Below the pieces are notes generated by a model. The model was not told the DNA's origin, did no database searches, and was given only the letters and a program-made list of their open reading frames with translations. This document shows positions 1-8,595 of a stretch of 64,000 bases of DNA, piece after piece (the first letter of the stretch is position 1; every line of letters starts with the position of its first letter). Origin of the DNA: Acidobacteriota bacterium (GTDB lineage Bacteria > Acidobacteriota > Terriglobia > Bryobacterales > Bryobacteraceae); assembly GCA_018268935.1 (NCBI GenBank), contig JAFDVS010000071.1, positions 62,001 to 126,000 on the forward strand, written 5' to 3'. The translations under genes and the position numbers were made by a program.

Positions 1-623
1 CCGCCGAGTTCCTCAAAGTGAAAGCCGTGTGGCGCTTCTTCGAAGCCGAGCGCCAGGGCAACGCGATCCAACTCTTCGAACCCGGCGCATCCGAGCCCAT
101 CCACCGTTTTCAGTTCGGCCGCCAGCCCAAAGCCGATGGCCTCTGCCTCAGCGACTACGTGCTGGATGCCACCGAACATGGCCGCGATCACATCGCGATG
201 TTCGTGGTCACTGCCGGCGCCGGAGTACGCGAACGCTACGAAGAGGCCAAAGCCGCCGGCGAGTACCTCTATTCGCACGCGCTGCAGGCGCTGGCTATCG
301 AGACCGCCGAAGGAGCCGCCGAATACCTGCATCGCCGCATCCGTGAAGATTGGGGTTTCCCCGATCCTCCGGCGCTCACCATGCAGGAGCGCTTCACCTC
401 GCGCTATCGCGGCAAGCGCTACAGCTTCGGCTATCCTGCCTGCCCCAACCTCGAAGATCAAACCGGCATCTGGAAGCTGTTGCAACCCGATGAAATCGGC
501 GTGCAACTCACCGAAGGGTTCATGATGGAGCCCGAAGCGAGCGTCAGCGCGCTCGTCTTCCATCATCCCGATTGCGCTTATTTCACGGCCGCCGAAGTCG
601 GTGAGCCGGTGGAGACGGCTTAG
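1..623 (+). CDS. metH: Cobalamin-dependent methionine synthase, C-terminal part (cut by window edge)
   Basis: Last part of the B12-dependent enzyme that methylates homocysteine to methionine in the cytosol. The frame is open at the left edge, so about 206 residues are visible and the catalytic and B12-binding modules lie upstream. What is seen matches the S-adenosylmethionine-binding reactivation domain of MetH: the motif RYSFGYPACPNLEDQ, then LTEGFMMEPEASVSA, then FHHPDCAYF near the end. This domain re-methylates cobalamin that has been oxidised. The stop codon overlaps by four bases the stop of the convergent gene to its right. I am sure of the family; only the full length is unknown. Confidence 0.93.
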   Translation, partial: AEFLKVKAVWRFFEAERQGNAIQLFEPGASEPIHRFQFGRQPKADGLCLSDYVLDATEHGRDHIAMFVVTAGAGVRERYEEAKAAGEYLYSHALQALAIETAEGAAEYLHRRIREDWGFPDPPALTMQERFTSRYRGKRYSFGYPACPNLEDQTGIWKLLQPDEIGVQLTEGFMMEPEASVSALVFHHPDCAYFTAAEVGEPVETA

Positions 624-3046
624 TTCTTCGTCTCCACACGCTTCGCAACAACCTCGATAGGAACGGTCAGCTTGCCGGAATCAAGATAGAGGGTGATGTC
701 TTTCGTCGAGAGAGTTGCCGTCACGCCAAGGCTTTTCAACTTCACCAGCTTGAGTGTCTTGCCCTTGTCCGCGGACTTCTCAAATTTCGCCTCTTTGTCG
801 GCCCAGAAGATACGCTCGACTTTGTCCAGGCCCTCGCCGGCGAGCACCATCTCATCGTCATTGAGAACGGCGCGCTCCTTAGCCTTGGCCTGCGGTTTGG
901 CCGCTTCCTTGAACTCCAGGGCAGGCATGGGAATGAGAAACGGCCCCTCGTTATTGCGCTTCAACACGATCTGCTTATGCGTCTTGAAATCGTTTGCCTT
1001 GAATTCCAGCGTGCGCACGGAGTTTTTATCCGCGCCTGCCAATTCTCCTGGTGTCGTTGTGGGGCTGAGCACCGTCAGGTCCTGCAACCGGCTCCCATAA
1101 AGCGCGAAGGTGGCGGCTTCTTTGGTTTGGGTCAACAGCACCAACCGCTCCGGTTGCGCCTCCTTGCCCAGCCCATCCAAACGAAACGCAAGCTCGCACT
1201 CCCCAGACTTGCTGAATAGCCGCTTGATCTTTCCGCCCCTCGCCGCTATCAACACTGTGTTCGGCACGTTGACGGAAATGGTCTTTCCATCCCATGACAA
1301 CGGAGCATTGGAGGTTCCAAAAGCACTACGGCCCACCACAATGATGTAGGTGGGTTGGATGGTTTTGCCGGGAAGTTCTCCTCTAAAAGTGAACGTCAGT
1401 TTACTCTGAAGCTCGTCTAGTCTTTCGATTTTCGGAGCAGTAGCTTCGAGATCCCACACAGCCGGGTCCTTGCCGTGCGCGCAAGCGAGAGGAAAGGTGA
1501 GTTCCCTCTCCGTTCCATCCCGGGTCACAATCGCCACCTTCTCCGTGGCGAGGGAGTAGGCTGAGGCAGCGAACCGGAGCATGCGGTGCTGCATGGAGAA
1601 GTTCGCTCCACTGGAGTCGCCCAGGAAGTTGCTCCCCACGCGGATCTGAGTCCCTGTGAGAAACCGCCCCACGATGGACATAAGCAACTGTCCGCTACCC
1701 AGGTCTTCCACCGCGTCAAAATCAAACTCTTGTGGATACTGGCCCATGCCGATCGTCGGGATTCGTCCCTCGGCCGGAAGCCTGTTCACCCGCAGTGTTT
1801 TGTCGATGATGTCACCAGCCAACCCCGTCTTGGCATCGAACTTCCGCCAATAGGTGCGGATGCGCACCTGCCCATAGGATTTCGCCGTCCATCTGGTAGG
1901 GAAGGCCAGTTGCACAAACGTCTGCTTCATTCCGCTGCGGACATACTCCTGACCGAGCACGGGCCGGAAGTACCAGGCGAAACTCGATGTGGCCGGCTTG
2001 CGAGTCACCACCGGTAACGCCAATGTGTCCTGATCCTGAACGAGGTAATGCGTCTTCCTTCCTCGCGTCCATGTGGCGCCAACGCCGATCACCTGGGTCA
2101 CCAACCCACCCCCGATCGATGTGTTTCGATCGGTCACTGCGGCTACGTTGTATGTCTTCTCTCTGGGCAGCAAAGCCGTCACCGCGGGGGCAGTCCTCTC
2201 GTAATACTCGCTGCTGTCCGCCGTCGTCTCGACTTCCACCTCCACCACCGCTACCGCATTCTTGTATCGCTTGTCCGGCCTCAGCGTGACGGGAAACCCG
2301 ATAGTCGTCCTCGGCTTCACTGCGTGAAATTGGTCAGTATCAATCACCCTGTCATTGAGCGCCCCTTCCAGCAGTAGTCGCAGGTTGGCGATTTCGTAGG
2401 TCAACTGCATTTGCTCGTTAAGCAGATCGGAGGCGGAAACGCCGAAACCGCTCGGCAGCGCCGCCGTCGACGTCGGTGCCGTCGCGGTGGGCACACTAAA
2501 CTGCGGGACTGTGACAGTCCTGTCCGTCGTGGCCTGCCCTAGTGTTGTCACGGTTTGATCCGTCTTGGTTGACGCGGTTGTGTTGCTTCCCGTATAGGTG
2601 GCCCCCAGCGGAATATTCCCTTCTGGCCCTGTCATTCCCGTCGCTCCTGTGAACCCAATCACGGCGGTGGTAACTACTGGATTCCCCGACGTAGTCGCCG
2701 TGCTGCCAGTGGCCCCTTTGTTCGCCGTCACAACCTGCGGCATCGGCGCCCCTTGAATGCTTAGCCCGAACCCACTCGAATTGAGTGTGCCGCCAGTGAG
2801 CGCGCCAAATCCTTTCACCACTCCCGCCGTGTCGATCACTTGCAACGCCGCCAGCCTTGCCTGCGCGGCTTGCAGCATTTGTTGCAACAGGGAATCGTCA
2901 TAGACCTTCGGCGCATCCACGAAAATCCCGTTTCCTTGTCTGTCGCGTTTGCGAATCGAGTCCTCCTGCTTGGTCAAATCCTTCGATGATCCGGGCGTTC
3001 CAAATGCCACAGCCAGGATGATGCCCACCCACCAGAGATTCCTCAT
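620..3046 (-). CDS. Secreted protein of unknown function, 808 aa, with Gly/Thr-rich collagen-like stretch
   Basis: Not recognised as a known family. Residues 1-20 look like a Sec signal peptide (MRNLWWVGIILAVAFG). After a charged segment comes an Ala/Gln-rich helical stretch at about 50-75, then a Gly/Thr-rich low-complexity region at about 95-200. That region contains five collagen-like triplets in a row (GFT GAT GMT GPE GNI). The remaining ~580 residues are mixed-polarity and look beta-rich, with no motif I can assign. It starts 12 bases downstream of the KKAV-tail gene on the same strand and has a GGGAAG ribosome site, so the two are probably one transcript. Likely periplasmic or surface-located; a structural or adhesin role is only a guess. 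Confidence 0.75.
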   Translation of the reverse strand: MRNLWWVGIILAVAFGTPGSSKDLTKQEDSIRKRDRQGNGIFVDAPKVYDDSLLQQMLQAAQARLAALQVIDTAGVVKGFGALTGGTLNSSGFGLSIQGAPMPQVVTANKGATGSTATTSGNPVVTTAVIGFTGATGMTGPEGNIPLGATYTGSNTTASTKTDQTVTTLGQATTDRTVTVPQFSVPTATAPTSTAALPSGFGVSASDLLNEQMQLTYEIANLRLLLEGALNDRVIDTDQFHAVKPRTTIGFPVTLRPDKRYKNAVAVVEVEVETTADSSEYYERTAPAVTALLPREKTYNVAAVTDRNTSIGGGLVTQVIGVGATWTRGRKTHYLVQDQDTLALPVVTRKPATSSFAWYFRPVLGQEYVRSGMKQTFVQLAFPTRWTAKSYGQVRIRTYWRKFDAKTGLAGDIIDKTLRVNRLPAEGRIPTIGMGQYPQEFDFDAVEDLGSGQLLMSIVGRFLTGTQIRVGSNFLGDSSGANFSMQHRMLRFAASAYSLATEKVAIVTRDGTERELTFPLACAHGKDPAVWDLEATAPKIERLDELQSKLTFTFRGELPGKTIQPTYIIVVGRSAFGTSNAPLSWDGKTISVNVPNTVLIAARGGKIKRLFSKSGECELAFRLDGLGKEAQPERLVLLTQTKEAATFALYGSRLQDLTVLSPTTTPGELAGADKNSVRTLEFKANDFKTHKQIVLKRNNEGPFLIPMPALEFKEAAKPQAKAKERAVLNDDEMVLAGEGLDKVERIFWADKEAKFEKSADKGKTLKLVKLKSLGVTATLSTKDITLYLDSGKLTVPIEVVAKRVETKN

Positions 3047-3058
3047 GGGTACTTCCCT

Positions 3059-3379
3059 CTACTTGTTCTTCTTGACTGCCTTCTTGACTGCCTTCTTCAC
3101 GGCTTTCTTCACGGCTTTCTTCACGGCTTTCTTCACGGCTTTCTTGGCCGCCGCGGCGGCGCCGCCGGGTACGGCCCCGACTATGTAGAACACTTTCATG
3201 CCCTTCAGCATGCCGTCTTCTCCAGTCACCGTTGCTGTTTTCCCGTCTTTGCAACCCGCTTCTTTGAGAATCGTCACCGCGGCGCGCAGCGGCTGCGGAT
3301 CGTCCTCTACTGCCAGGGTTTTGCCCTTCAGTTTTGCCTCCCCATCCGACATCGCAAGAATCCCTGTCAGTTGAGCCAT
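3059..3379 (-). CDS. Small protein with a lysine/alanine KKAV repeat tail
   Basis: About 106 residues. The N-terminal ~75 residues form a small mixed domain (MAQLTGILAMSDGEAKLKG at the start) that I do not recognise. The C-terminus is AAAAAKKAV followed by more KKAV units (six in total) and KKNK. Such tails occur on histone H1-like bacterial nucleoid proteins and on other nucleic-acid or polyanion-binding proteins, so binding of DNA or another polyanion is a reasonable inference, not shown. I chose the ATG at 3379 over a longer frame because it has an AAAGGA site about ten bases upstream and nothing convincing precedes the earlier start. It probably forms an operon with the 808-aa secreted protein downstream. 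Confidence 0.75.
   Translation of the reverse strand: MAQLTGILAMSDGEAKLKGKTLAVEDDPQPLRAAVTILKEAGCKDGKTATVTGEDGMLKGMKVFYIVGAVPGGAAAAAKKAVKKAVKKAVKKAVKKAVKKAVKKNK
3069..3140. repeat. 12-bp tandem repeat, six units, coding for KKAV
   Basis: Six consecutive 12-base units in two sub-types on the plus strand: TTCTTGACTGCC twice, then TTCTTCACGGCT four times. Within each sub-type the copies are identical, which suggests recent expansion by slippage or unequal crossing-over. The array stays in frame with the KKAV tail of the small basic protein. Confidence 0.9.
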
Positions 3380-3487
3380 TCCGCTCCATCCTTTCTTTGG
3401 AATGTGTACCAATCTATCAAAGCGCGAAACAAGCGGCACGAAGGGACACGTTAAATCTTTTCCTAAACCGTAACTTTTTTGTCGGAA

Positions 3488-5182
3488 ATGCGTTCTCTCC
3501 AGGTGGTGTCGAATGTGCGGTCCGCCCTTGCGGCGATCCTCCTGACGAGCCTGTTAGGGCTCGATGGATGCAGGCACGCAGCCGCCGGCAGCGTGCGTCT
3601 GGTTCCGGTTCCTGTAGCGGATGCCTTTCCCTCGGCAATCGAGGAAGGCAGCCTCTACTGGGCGTGTGCCCGCGATCAGGCCCAATTGCCCGATTTCTTT
3701 CGCTCGGAACAGCAGCCCTTCGAACCCGCCCTCGTCCTCCAGCGCGACGATGCCTTTTGCCACGTCTTTTATCACCCCACAATCGACGGTTTTCAAGCCT
3801 CCCTCGAAAATGATCCCGTTTCGGAATTATTCCTGAATATCGATGATCTTTCTTTTCTCGCCCAGCGCGAACAGGCCAACGGCGATAGCCTCGACGTCCT
3901 CCGCGCTCTACTCCCCAAACTCGATTCGCCGCTAGCCGTCACCCTCGGTGTTTCCGCCGAAGAAAGCAGTCCTTATCTTCAATCCGCCTCCAGGAAATAC
4001 TTCGATCCATCCATCCATCGCATCCGCTACTGGAAGACTCCCGCGGCGCATCTCGACCAGTGGGTTCAGGATTACCTCAAAGCCGGCCATGCAGGCCGCG
4101 AACCGCGCATCCTTGTGACCCGCTCCGCCTACGAAGGCAACGCCGCGGTGGCAACCTCGCTCGCCCCTCTGCTCGATTCCTTCACCGAACCCCGCTTCGT
4201 CCGCAGCAAGCTCTCCTTCGAAGGCGGTGACCTCATCTTCGCCCGCCATCCGCGCGATCCCTCGCGCCGCATCCTTTTCTACGGCACCTCGGCCAAACCC
4301 TATTGGGGGCAGGCGCTCACCAACGATGAGTTCGCCTACGTGCTGCGCCGCGAGTTCGGCGCCGGCGAAGCGGTCTACCTCGGCGATCTCACCCCGCACG
4401 CCGATTACACGCTCGCCATCCTCGGCGATCACCCCGTCGCGCTGCTGGCCCAACCCGTGTGCGGCAACATCGAACTGGCCCAAGAGGCGACGCAGTTACT
4501 CCTCCAAACCTACGGCGCGGACACACCCGAACTGCTTCGCATCGAACGTCTGCTCACCAATACCGGCGAATCGGCCGAACTCAAATTCGACAAACTCACC
4601 CGTGCCCTGGCACAAGCGAAGATCGCCTCCAGCGCCTGGAAGGCATATCAGGATCCAACCGTGCGTGGGCGCATCGAAGAGTACGTGAAGACCAATTGCC
4701 CGCAGCAGCCCGCCGCCTGCATCAGCGGCCCTTCGCTCGCCAGGCTGCTCGACACCCAGCGGCCTTTGCTCCTCGATTGGGTCGACATCGCCGCTCGCGT
4801 CCGCACCGGCCAGGTGATGGCTCCGCGGCTGCTCGCCATCATCGAGCGCCAGATCGCGGGCTGTGGTGCGGAAGACCGCATGAGCGCCGTGCGCCGCCGA
4901 CTGATCGATCTCGGCTTCCGAGTCTTGCCCGTGCCCTGGCTCGATCCCGGCGAGTCCGCCTCACGCCAGTGGCCGGGCATCAGCTACGTCAACGCTTCGC
5001 TCATCGGCAATCGCCTCTTCCTTCCCGCACTCGGGCTCCCCCGCGTCGAAGAAGAGTGGCTCGGCGACCTGCAGCGCCAACTCCCTTCCGGCCTCCAGGC
5101 CTTCCTCATCCCGGCCCGCTTCAGCCTCATGCAGAACGGAGGCATTCACTGCGTCATGGCCTTCGCCAGAAAACCTCATTAA
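3488..5182 (+). CDS. Exported lipoprotein with peptidylarginine deiminase / agmatine deiminase-like fold
   Basis: Predicted 564-aa lipoprotein: hydrophobic N-terminus ending at a cysteine (LLGLDGC). The second half carries the ordered motifs of the guanidino-group modifying enzymes (PAD, agmatine deiminase): W-V-Q-D at about 192-195, FEGGD at 244-248, H-A-D at 304-306, the SYVNASLIGNRLFLP strand, and NGGIHC with the putative nucleophile Cys555 close to the C-terminus. In that superfamily the Asp, His and Cys form the catalytic set that hydrolyses arginine-type guanidinium groups. The substrate here cannot be told from the sequence. An earlier TTG at 3479 is possible; I prefer the ATG. It stands alone, divergent from the KKAV operon. 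Fold assignment is fairly sure, activity is inferred. Confidence 0.72.
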   Translation: MRSLQVVSNVRSALAAILLTSLLGLDGCRHAAAGSVRLVPVPVADAFPSAIEEGSLYWACARDQAQLPDFFRSEQQPFEPALVLQRDDAFCHVFYHPTIDGFQASLENDPVSELFLNIDDLSFLAQREQANGDSLDVLRALLPKLDSPLAVTLGVSAEESSPYLQSASRKYFDPSIHRIRYWKTPAAHLDQWVQDYLKAGHAGREPRILVTRSAYEGNAAVATSLAPLLDSFTEPRFVRSKLSFEGGDLIFARHPRDPSRRILFYGTSAKPYWGQALTNDEFAYVLRREFGAGEAVYLGDLTPHADYTLAILGDHPVALLAQPVCGNIELAQEATQLLLQTYGADTPELLRIERLLTNTGESAELKFDKLTRALAQAKIASSAWKAYQDPTVRGRIEEYVKTNCPQQPAACISGPSLARLLDTQRPLLLDWVDIAARVRTGQVMAPRLLAIIERQIAGCGAEDRMSAVRRRLIDLGFRVLPVPWLDPGESASRQWPGISYVNASLIGNRLFLPALGLPRVEEEWLGDLQRQLPSGLQAFLIPARFSLMQNGGIHCVMAFARKPH

Positions 5183-5190
5183 TCGGGCCA

Positions 5191-5217
5191 GCCGGTGAGC
5201 GATCCGGCGGTGGTTTT
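5191..5217 (+). terminator. Possible weak terminator hairpin after the PAD-like gene
   Basis: GCCGG and CCGGC can pair across an eight-base loop (5191-5208), followed by GGTGG and a run of four T. The stem is short and the T-run is not directly adjacent, so this is a weak candidate. Confidence 0.25.
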
Positions 5218-5231
5218 GCCCTAATCCGGAT

Positions 5232-5861
5232 ATGACACTCCAAACACTAGCGGCTTTCCTTTTTGCCGCATCCTGCCAGGCAGCGTTCCTGGACTTTGAC
5301 ATTCTTCCCTCATCCACCCTTCCCACTGGCACACCGAACAATGTTGCCTCGGTGCTTACCAACCAGCTCAATGGCCAAGGCATCGTCTTCGGCCGCGCCG
5401 GCCTCAGCGCCGGTGTTGCCGTCGTCACTGTGGGAACGCTCGACTATTCCTCGCCCAACTCCATCGTCGGCCTCGATGCCGCGGGCGACATCCCTGCCAC
5501 CGCCTCCGGTGACATTTACTTCTACTTCGTGGTTCCCGGCACTTCCACCCCTGGCGTGACGGACTCCGTCTCCTTCCAAATCGGCGACTCCTGTTGCGAC
5601 ACCGATAGCGTGCTGATCCGTGCCTACAGCCTCGGTGATGCACTGCTCAACGAGCAACTGATCGAAGGCACTTCCTTCCAACCCTACTCGCTGGCGATGT
5701 CCGGCATCCATCGCATTGAGATCGAAAACGTCAGCCCGCACAATAGCGGCCATGCGCTCGATAACCTCTTCTTCAACGATCCCGTTGCCACGCCTGAGCC
5801 CTCGACGTTTGCCCTGCTTGCCGCCGGCCTGCTTCTCTTGGTGAAGAACAGGACGAGATGA
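5232..5861 (+). CDS. PEP-CTERM sorting-domain protein
   Basis: A 209-aa exported protein. It has a short signal peptide (LAAFLFAASCQA), a beta-rich body with a vicinal cysteine pair (DSCCDTDS), and a classic PEP-CTERM tail: TPEPSTFALLAAG, a hydrophobic helix, then basic residues NRTR at the end. Proteins with this tail are recognised by the exosortase system and attached to or released at the cell surface, often with exopolysaccharide. No exosortase gene lies in the window. The body has no catalytic motif I recognise. The start has no clear ribosome site. Confidence 0.85.
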   Translation: MTLQTLAAFLFAASCQAAFLDFDILPSSTLPTGTPNNVASVLTNQLNGQGIVFGRAGLSAGVAVVTVGTLDYSSPNSIVGLDAAGDIPATASGDIYFYFVVPGTSTPGVTDSVSFQIGDSCCDTDSVLIRAYSLGDALLNEQLIEGTSFQPYSLAMSGIHRIEIENVSPHNSGHALDNLFFNDPVATPEPSTFALLAAGLLLLVKNRTR

Positions 5862-5876
5862 TAAGCTGCTAGGCGC

Positions 5877-7208
5877 ATGAGCCATTCCCTCAATCGCCGC
5901 CGCTTCCTCAGCGCTGCCGGCGGCGCCTCACTCGCTTTCGCCCAGCAAAGCACGCGTCCTCCCAACATCATCGTTCTATTCGCCGACGATATGGGCTACG
6001 GCGACATGGCCTGTTACGGGCATCCCACCCTGCGCACGCCCAACTTCGACCGCATGGCCGCCGAAGGCATGCGCATGACTTCGTTCTATGCCGCCGCTCC
6101 GGTCTGCACGCCATCGCGCGTCGGCCTGCTCACCGGCCGCTACCCCGTTCGCGCCGGCCAGCCCAATAACTTCGGCCCCGATTCCACCAACGGCCTTAAC
6201 GTCTACGAGATCCTGCTGCCGCAATTTCTCAAGCAGCGCGGCTACAAGACCATGATGATCGGCAAGTGGCACCTCGGCCACGCCCAGCCCGAGTACATGC
6301 CCACCAGCCGCGGCTTCGACAACTACCTCGGCCTGCTCTATTCGAACGACATGATCCCGCCATGGGTGCAGACCAAGAAGCCGCTGCATCTTTATCGCAA
6401 CACCGAACCGGTTGAGCTGATGGAAGACCAGTCGACACTCACCGAGCGCTATACCGATGAGGCCGTCAAATTCCTCCGCGCCTCGGCCAGCCAGCCCTTC
6501 TTCCTCTACTTGCCTTACGCCATGCCGCACCTGCCCATCAGCGCGTCAAAGTTGAAGGGCCACTCGCGCGCCGGCCTCTATGGCGACGTCATCGAAACCA
6601 TCGACTGGTCAGTGGGCCAGATCCTCGACACCGTGAAGCAACTCGGCATCGACAACAACACGCTCATCGTGTTCACCACCGATAACGGGCCGTGGCACGA
6701 CCTGCCGCCGCGCATGCTGGCCAAAGGCGTCGAGCCCTGGCACACCGGTTCCAAAGGGCTGCTGCGCGGCGCCAAAGGCACCACCTGGGAAGGCGGGCAG
6801 CGTGTGCCGTGCCTGGTTCGCTGGCCCGGCGTCATCCCACCGCGCCAGGTGAGCATGGACATGGCATCCACTCTCGACCTGCTGCCCACGCTCGTCAAGG
6901 CCGCCGGCGGCGCGGTGCCCACCGATCGCATTTACGATGGCAGCGACCTGATGCCGCACTGGCAGGGCAAAGCGCCCAGTCCCCGCAAACAGTTCTTCTA
7001 CTTCCTCGGCCGCCAATTGCAGGGACTGCGCGAAGGCGCCTGGAAGTGCAGCCTGCGTCCCGGCGCCGGCCCCATGCTCTTCGATCTCGATGTCGATCCC
7101 TCGGAACTCTACAATCGCTATGAGCAGAACAAAGAGATCGGTGACCGGATGCTCGCCCGGATGAAAGACTTCGCCAAGGAGCTCGACGCGGACTTCGCCA
7201 AAGCGTAA
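5877..7208 (+). CDS. Exported sulfatase (arylsulfatase family)
   Basis: A 443-aa hydrolase of sulfate esters. Tat-type signal at the N-terminus (NRRRFLSAAGGASLAFA). Metal-binding ADDMGYGD lies at about 36-43. The signature CTPSR at 77-81 followed by LTGR supplies the cysteine that is oxidised to formylglycine by the anaerobic or aerobic maturation enzyme (none seen here). GKWHLG follows further on, and the rest has the usual sulfatase length. It most likely desulfates a polysaccharide or mucin in the periplasm. Its stop is one base away from the stop of a remnant of the PfkB kinase gene on the opposite strand. Confidence 0.93.
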   Translation: MSHSLNRRRFLSAAGGASLAFAQQSTRPPNIIVLFADDMGYGDMACYGHPTLRTPNFDRMAAEGMRMTSFYAAAPVCTPSRVGLLTGRYPVRAGQPNNFGPDSTNGLNVYEILLPQFLKQRGYKTMMIGKWHLGHAQPEYMPTSRGFDNYLGLLYSNDMIPPWVQTKKPLHLYRNTEPVELMEDQSTLTERYTDEAVKFLRASASQPFFLYLPYAMPHLPISASKLKGHSRAGLYGDVIETIDWSVGQILDTVKQLGIDNNTLIVFTTDNGPWHDLPPRMLAKGVEPWHTGSKGLLRGAKGTTWEGGQRVPCLVRWPGVIPPRQVSMDMASTLDLLPTLVKAAGGAVPTDRIYDGSDLMPHWQGKAPSPRKQFFYFLGRQLQGLREGAWKCSLRPGAGPMLFDLDVDPSELYNRYEQNKEIGDRMLARMKDFAKELDADFAKA

Positions 7209-7224
7209 CTACGCGCCGCGCGAG

Positions 7225-7289
7225 ACCAGCCGCGCGCAATCCTCCATGGTCCACTCCGGAATCGCGCCTGCCCGCGACGCTACCACTGC
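7225..7289. repeat. Left copy of the PfkB kinase 3' end (island flank, direct repeat)
   Basis: Bases 7225-7280 are identical to 10331-10386 (56 bp), and the similarity continues to 7289 with two differences. Read on the minus strand this segment encodes VVASRAGAIPEWTMEDCARLV, the C-terminus of the PfkB kinase whose complete gene lies at 10309-11211. In this copy it ends SRGA and a stop at 7209-7211, right next to the sulfatase stop. The two differences are third-position synonymous changes. It marks the left edge of the inserted region. Confidence 0.9.
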
Positions 7290-7465
7290 TACTTCAACAA
7301 ACCATGTCGCGTTCCTTTTCCGCATTAGCTGCGCTGGAACGGTCTCACTTCTGAAGCTGCTCATCAAGTCAGTTCCATTAGACGAGCATGCAGAGATGCA
7401 GAACTCTTTGGGACGGTCTGCGCACAGGTTAGTGAACCTTAACTGAGAATCCGCCAATGTCCTCT
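7290..7465. other. Non-coding left part of the accessory island
   Basis: Between the kinase remnant and the stop of the FRG gene. No convincing gene. I see a six-base inverted repeat CGTTCC / GGAACG and two ACGGTCT copies, but no terminator with a T-run and no integrase fragment. Confidence 0.4.
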
Positions 7466-8593
7466 CTAGGCCACCCATCGAAAGTATCGAAGGTAATCTG
7501 CCAGGACAGTGGGCAACGGTTTGGTCTTCGTCTCCGACAGGAACTTGCCAAAGTCGTCATCATCGGGGCCTGGGAATAACATGTTCACTCTCAATAAATC
7601 CCCGAAATCTCCTCGCGGATCCAGATAAATGGCAGCGAACAAGTTTCGCGCAACTGCGTTAGCCCTATAGGCCCACGCTGTATGCAAGAACCGTGCCTTC
7701 TGTCGGACGGGGCGACCACTGGAGAACACCGCAGGCGCTATTCTTTCATAATCCAACTGAAATCTGTCCTCCACATAGAACAGATACAAAACACTTGGCG
7801 GCCCATCACTCCCTCGGCGAATCGCTCGCAATAGTCCCTCACCATCCTGAATAAAGTTCGTGAATGCAAAAAACAGCGCGACTCCCAAATCTCTGGTTGC
7901 GTCAATACCATTCGTAGGTAACCCGTAATGCTGCGCAAGTGCCAATGTTAGAGCTGAGAGTCGAAAAGACTTCCGCAGGCTGGCTAGATCCTGCTCAACT
8001 GAATGCAGACGTTCTTCTGAAGCCCATTGCCGAATAGCTTGGCTCCTACGTTCGAGAAACTCCTGCAAAACGGTCGCCCACCCGACAAAGCAGGCGTCGG
8101 CGTCAATGGCCTTCCTGGATGCGGATGAAGCGAGCGAGGGTTCAATTGCGTTCTTGTTTCCGTAGAGCTTTTCGCGTCCTTTGTCGCTGCGTTCCAAAGT
8201 GAACTCTTGGGTCTGACCCCTGAAAAGCAACACGGAATCGGGCTTGCCAGCTCCAATGGACCTCAAGAGGCTCTTCAGTTCTGTTCCATTTCGTACATGG
8301 ATTCGAGGAACTCTGCGAAAGGGAAGCCGCAAAAAGCCAGCGTTTGCCAACTCGTCAATGGCGTAGACAGGTAACGATTCTGTGATACCGTAGACTGCCT
8401 CTGCTTTGTTGACCAACCCAATATCAAAAGCTTGGCCATAGTAGGTGTCCACAAGAAAGCTCTCGCTAGCTGCAACAGGTCGCGAAGGCAAGGATTTCGC
8501 AAACGGTGAGCACTCGTTTCGAACAAACTCGATGCCGTTGTCCGCCGTTGCGGCCTTTCCATCGATGATAGTGAATCCGTCTTGCGAAGTCAT
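7466..8593 (-). CDS. FRG-domain protein, candidate effector of a two-gene accessory system
   Basis: 375 aa. The FRG domain is clear: LLFRGQTQEF at about 122-131, a charged helical stretch, then LALAQHYGLPTNGIDATRD at about 217-235 followed by VALFFAF, and a later R-P-V-R-Q-K-A-R-F segment. The family usually reads QHYGLPTRLLDWT; here the segment after PT is NGIDAT, a divergent form. FRG domains are often found in accessory and phage-related loci, and their biochemical role is not settled. I chose the ATG at 8593, not the one at 8602, because GAAAGG then sits nine bases upstream. Its start lies two bases after the stop of the partner gene, so the pair is co-transcribed. Base composition is lower in GC than the flanks. 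Confidence 0.8.
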   Translation of the reverse strand: MTSQDGFTIIDGKAATADNGIEFVRNECSPFAKSLPSRPVAASESFLVDTYYGQAFDIGLVNKAEAVYGITESLPVYAIDELANAGFLRLPFRRVPRIHVRNGTELKSLLRSIGAGKPDSVLLFRGQTQEFTLERSDKGREKLYGNKNAIEPSLASSASRKAIDADACFVGWATVLQEFLERRSQAIRQWASEERLHSVEQDLASLRKSFRLSALTLALAQHYGLPTNGIDATRDLGVALFFAFTNFIQDGEGLLRAIRRGSDGPPSVLYLFYVEDRFQLDYERIAPAVFSSGRPVRQKARFLHTAWAYRANAVARNLFAAIYLDPRGDFGDLLRVNMLFPGPDDDDFGKFLSETKTKPLPTVLADYLRYFRWVA

Positions 8594-8595
8594 GG

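Noticed and set aside
2898..3389. Frame with repeated SREE-type units
   Set aside because: Out-of-frame reading of the 12-bp KKAV repeat; no ribosome site, and the KKAV frame has one.
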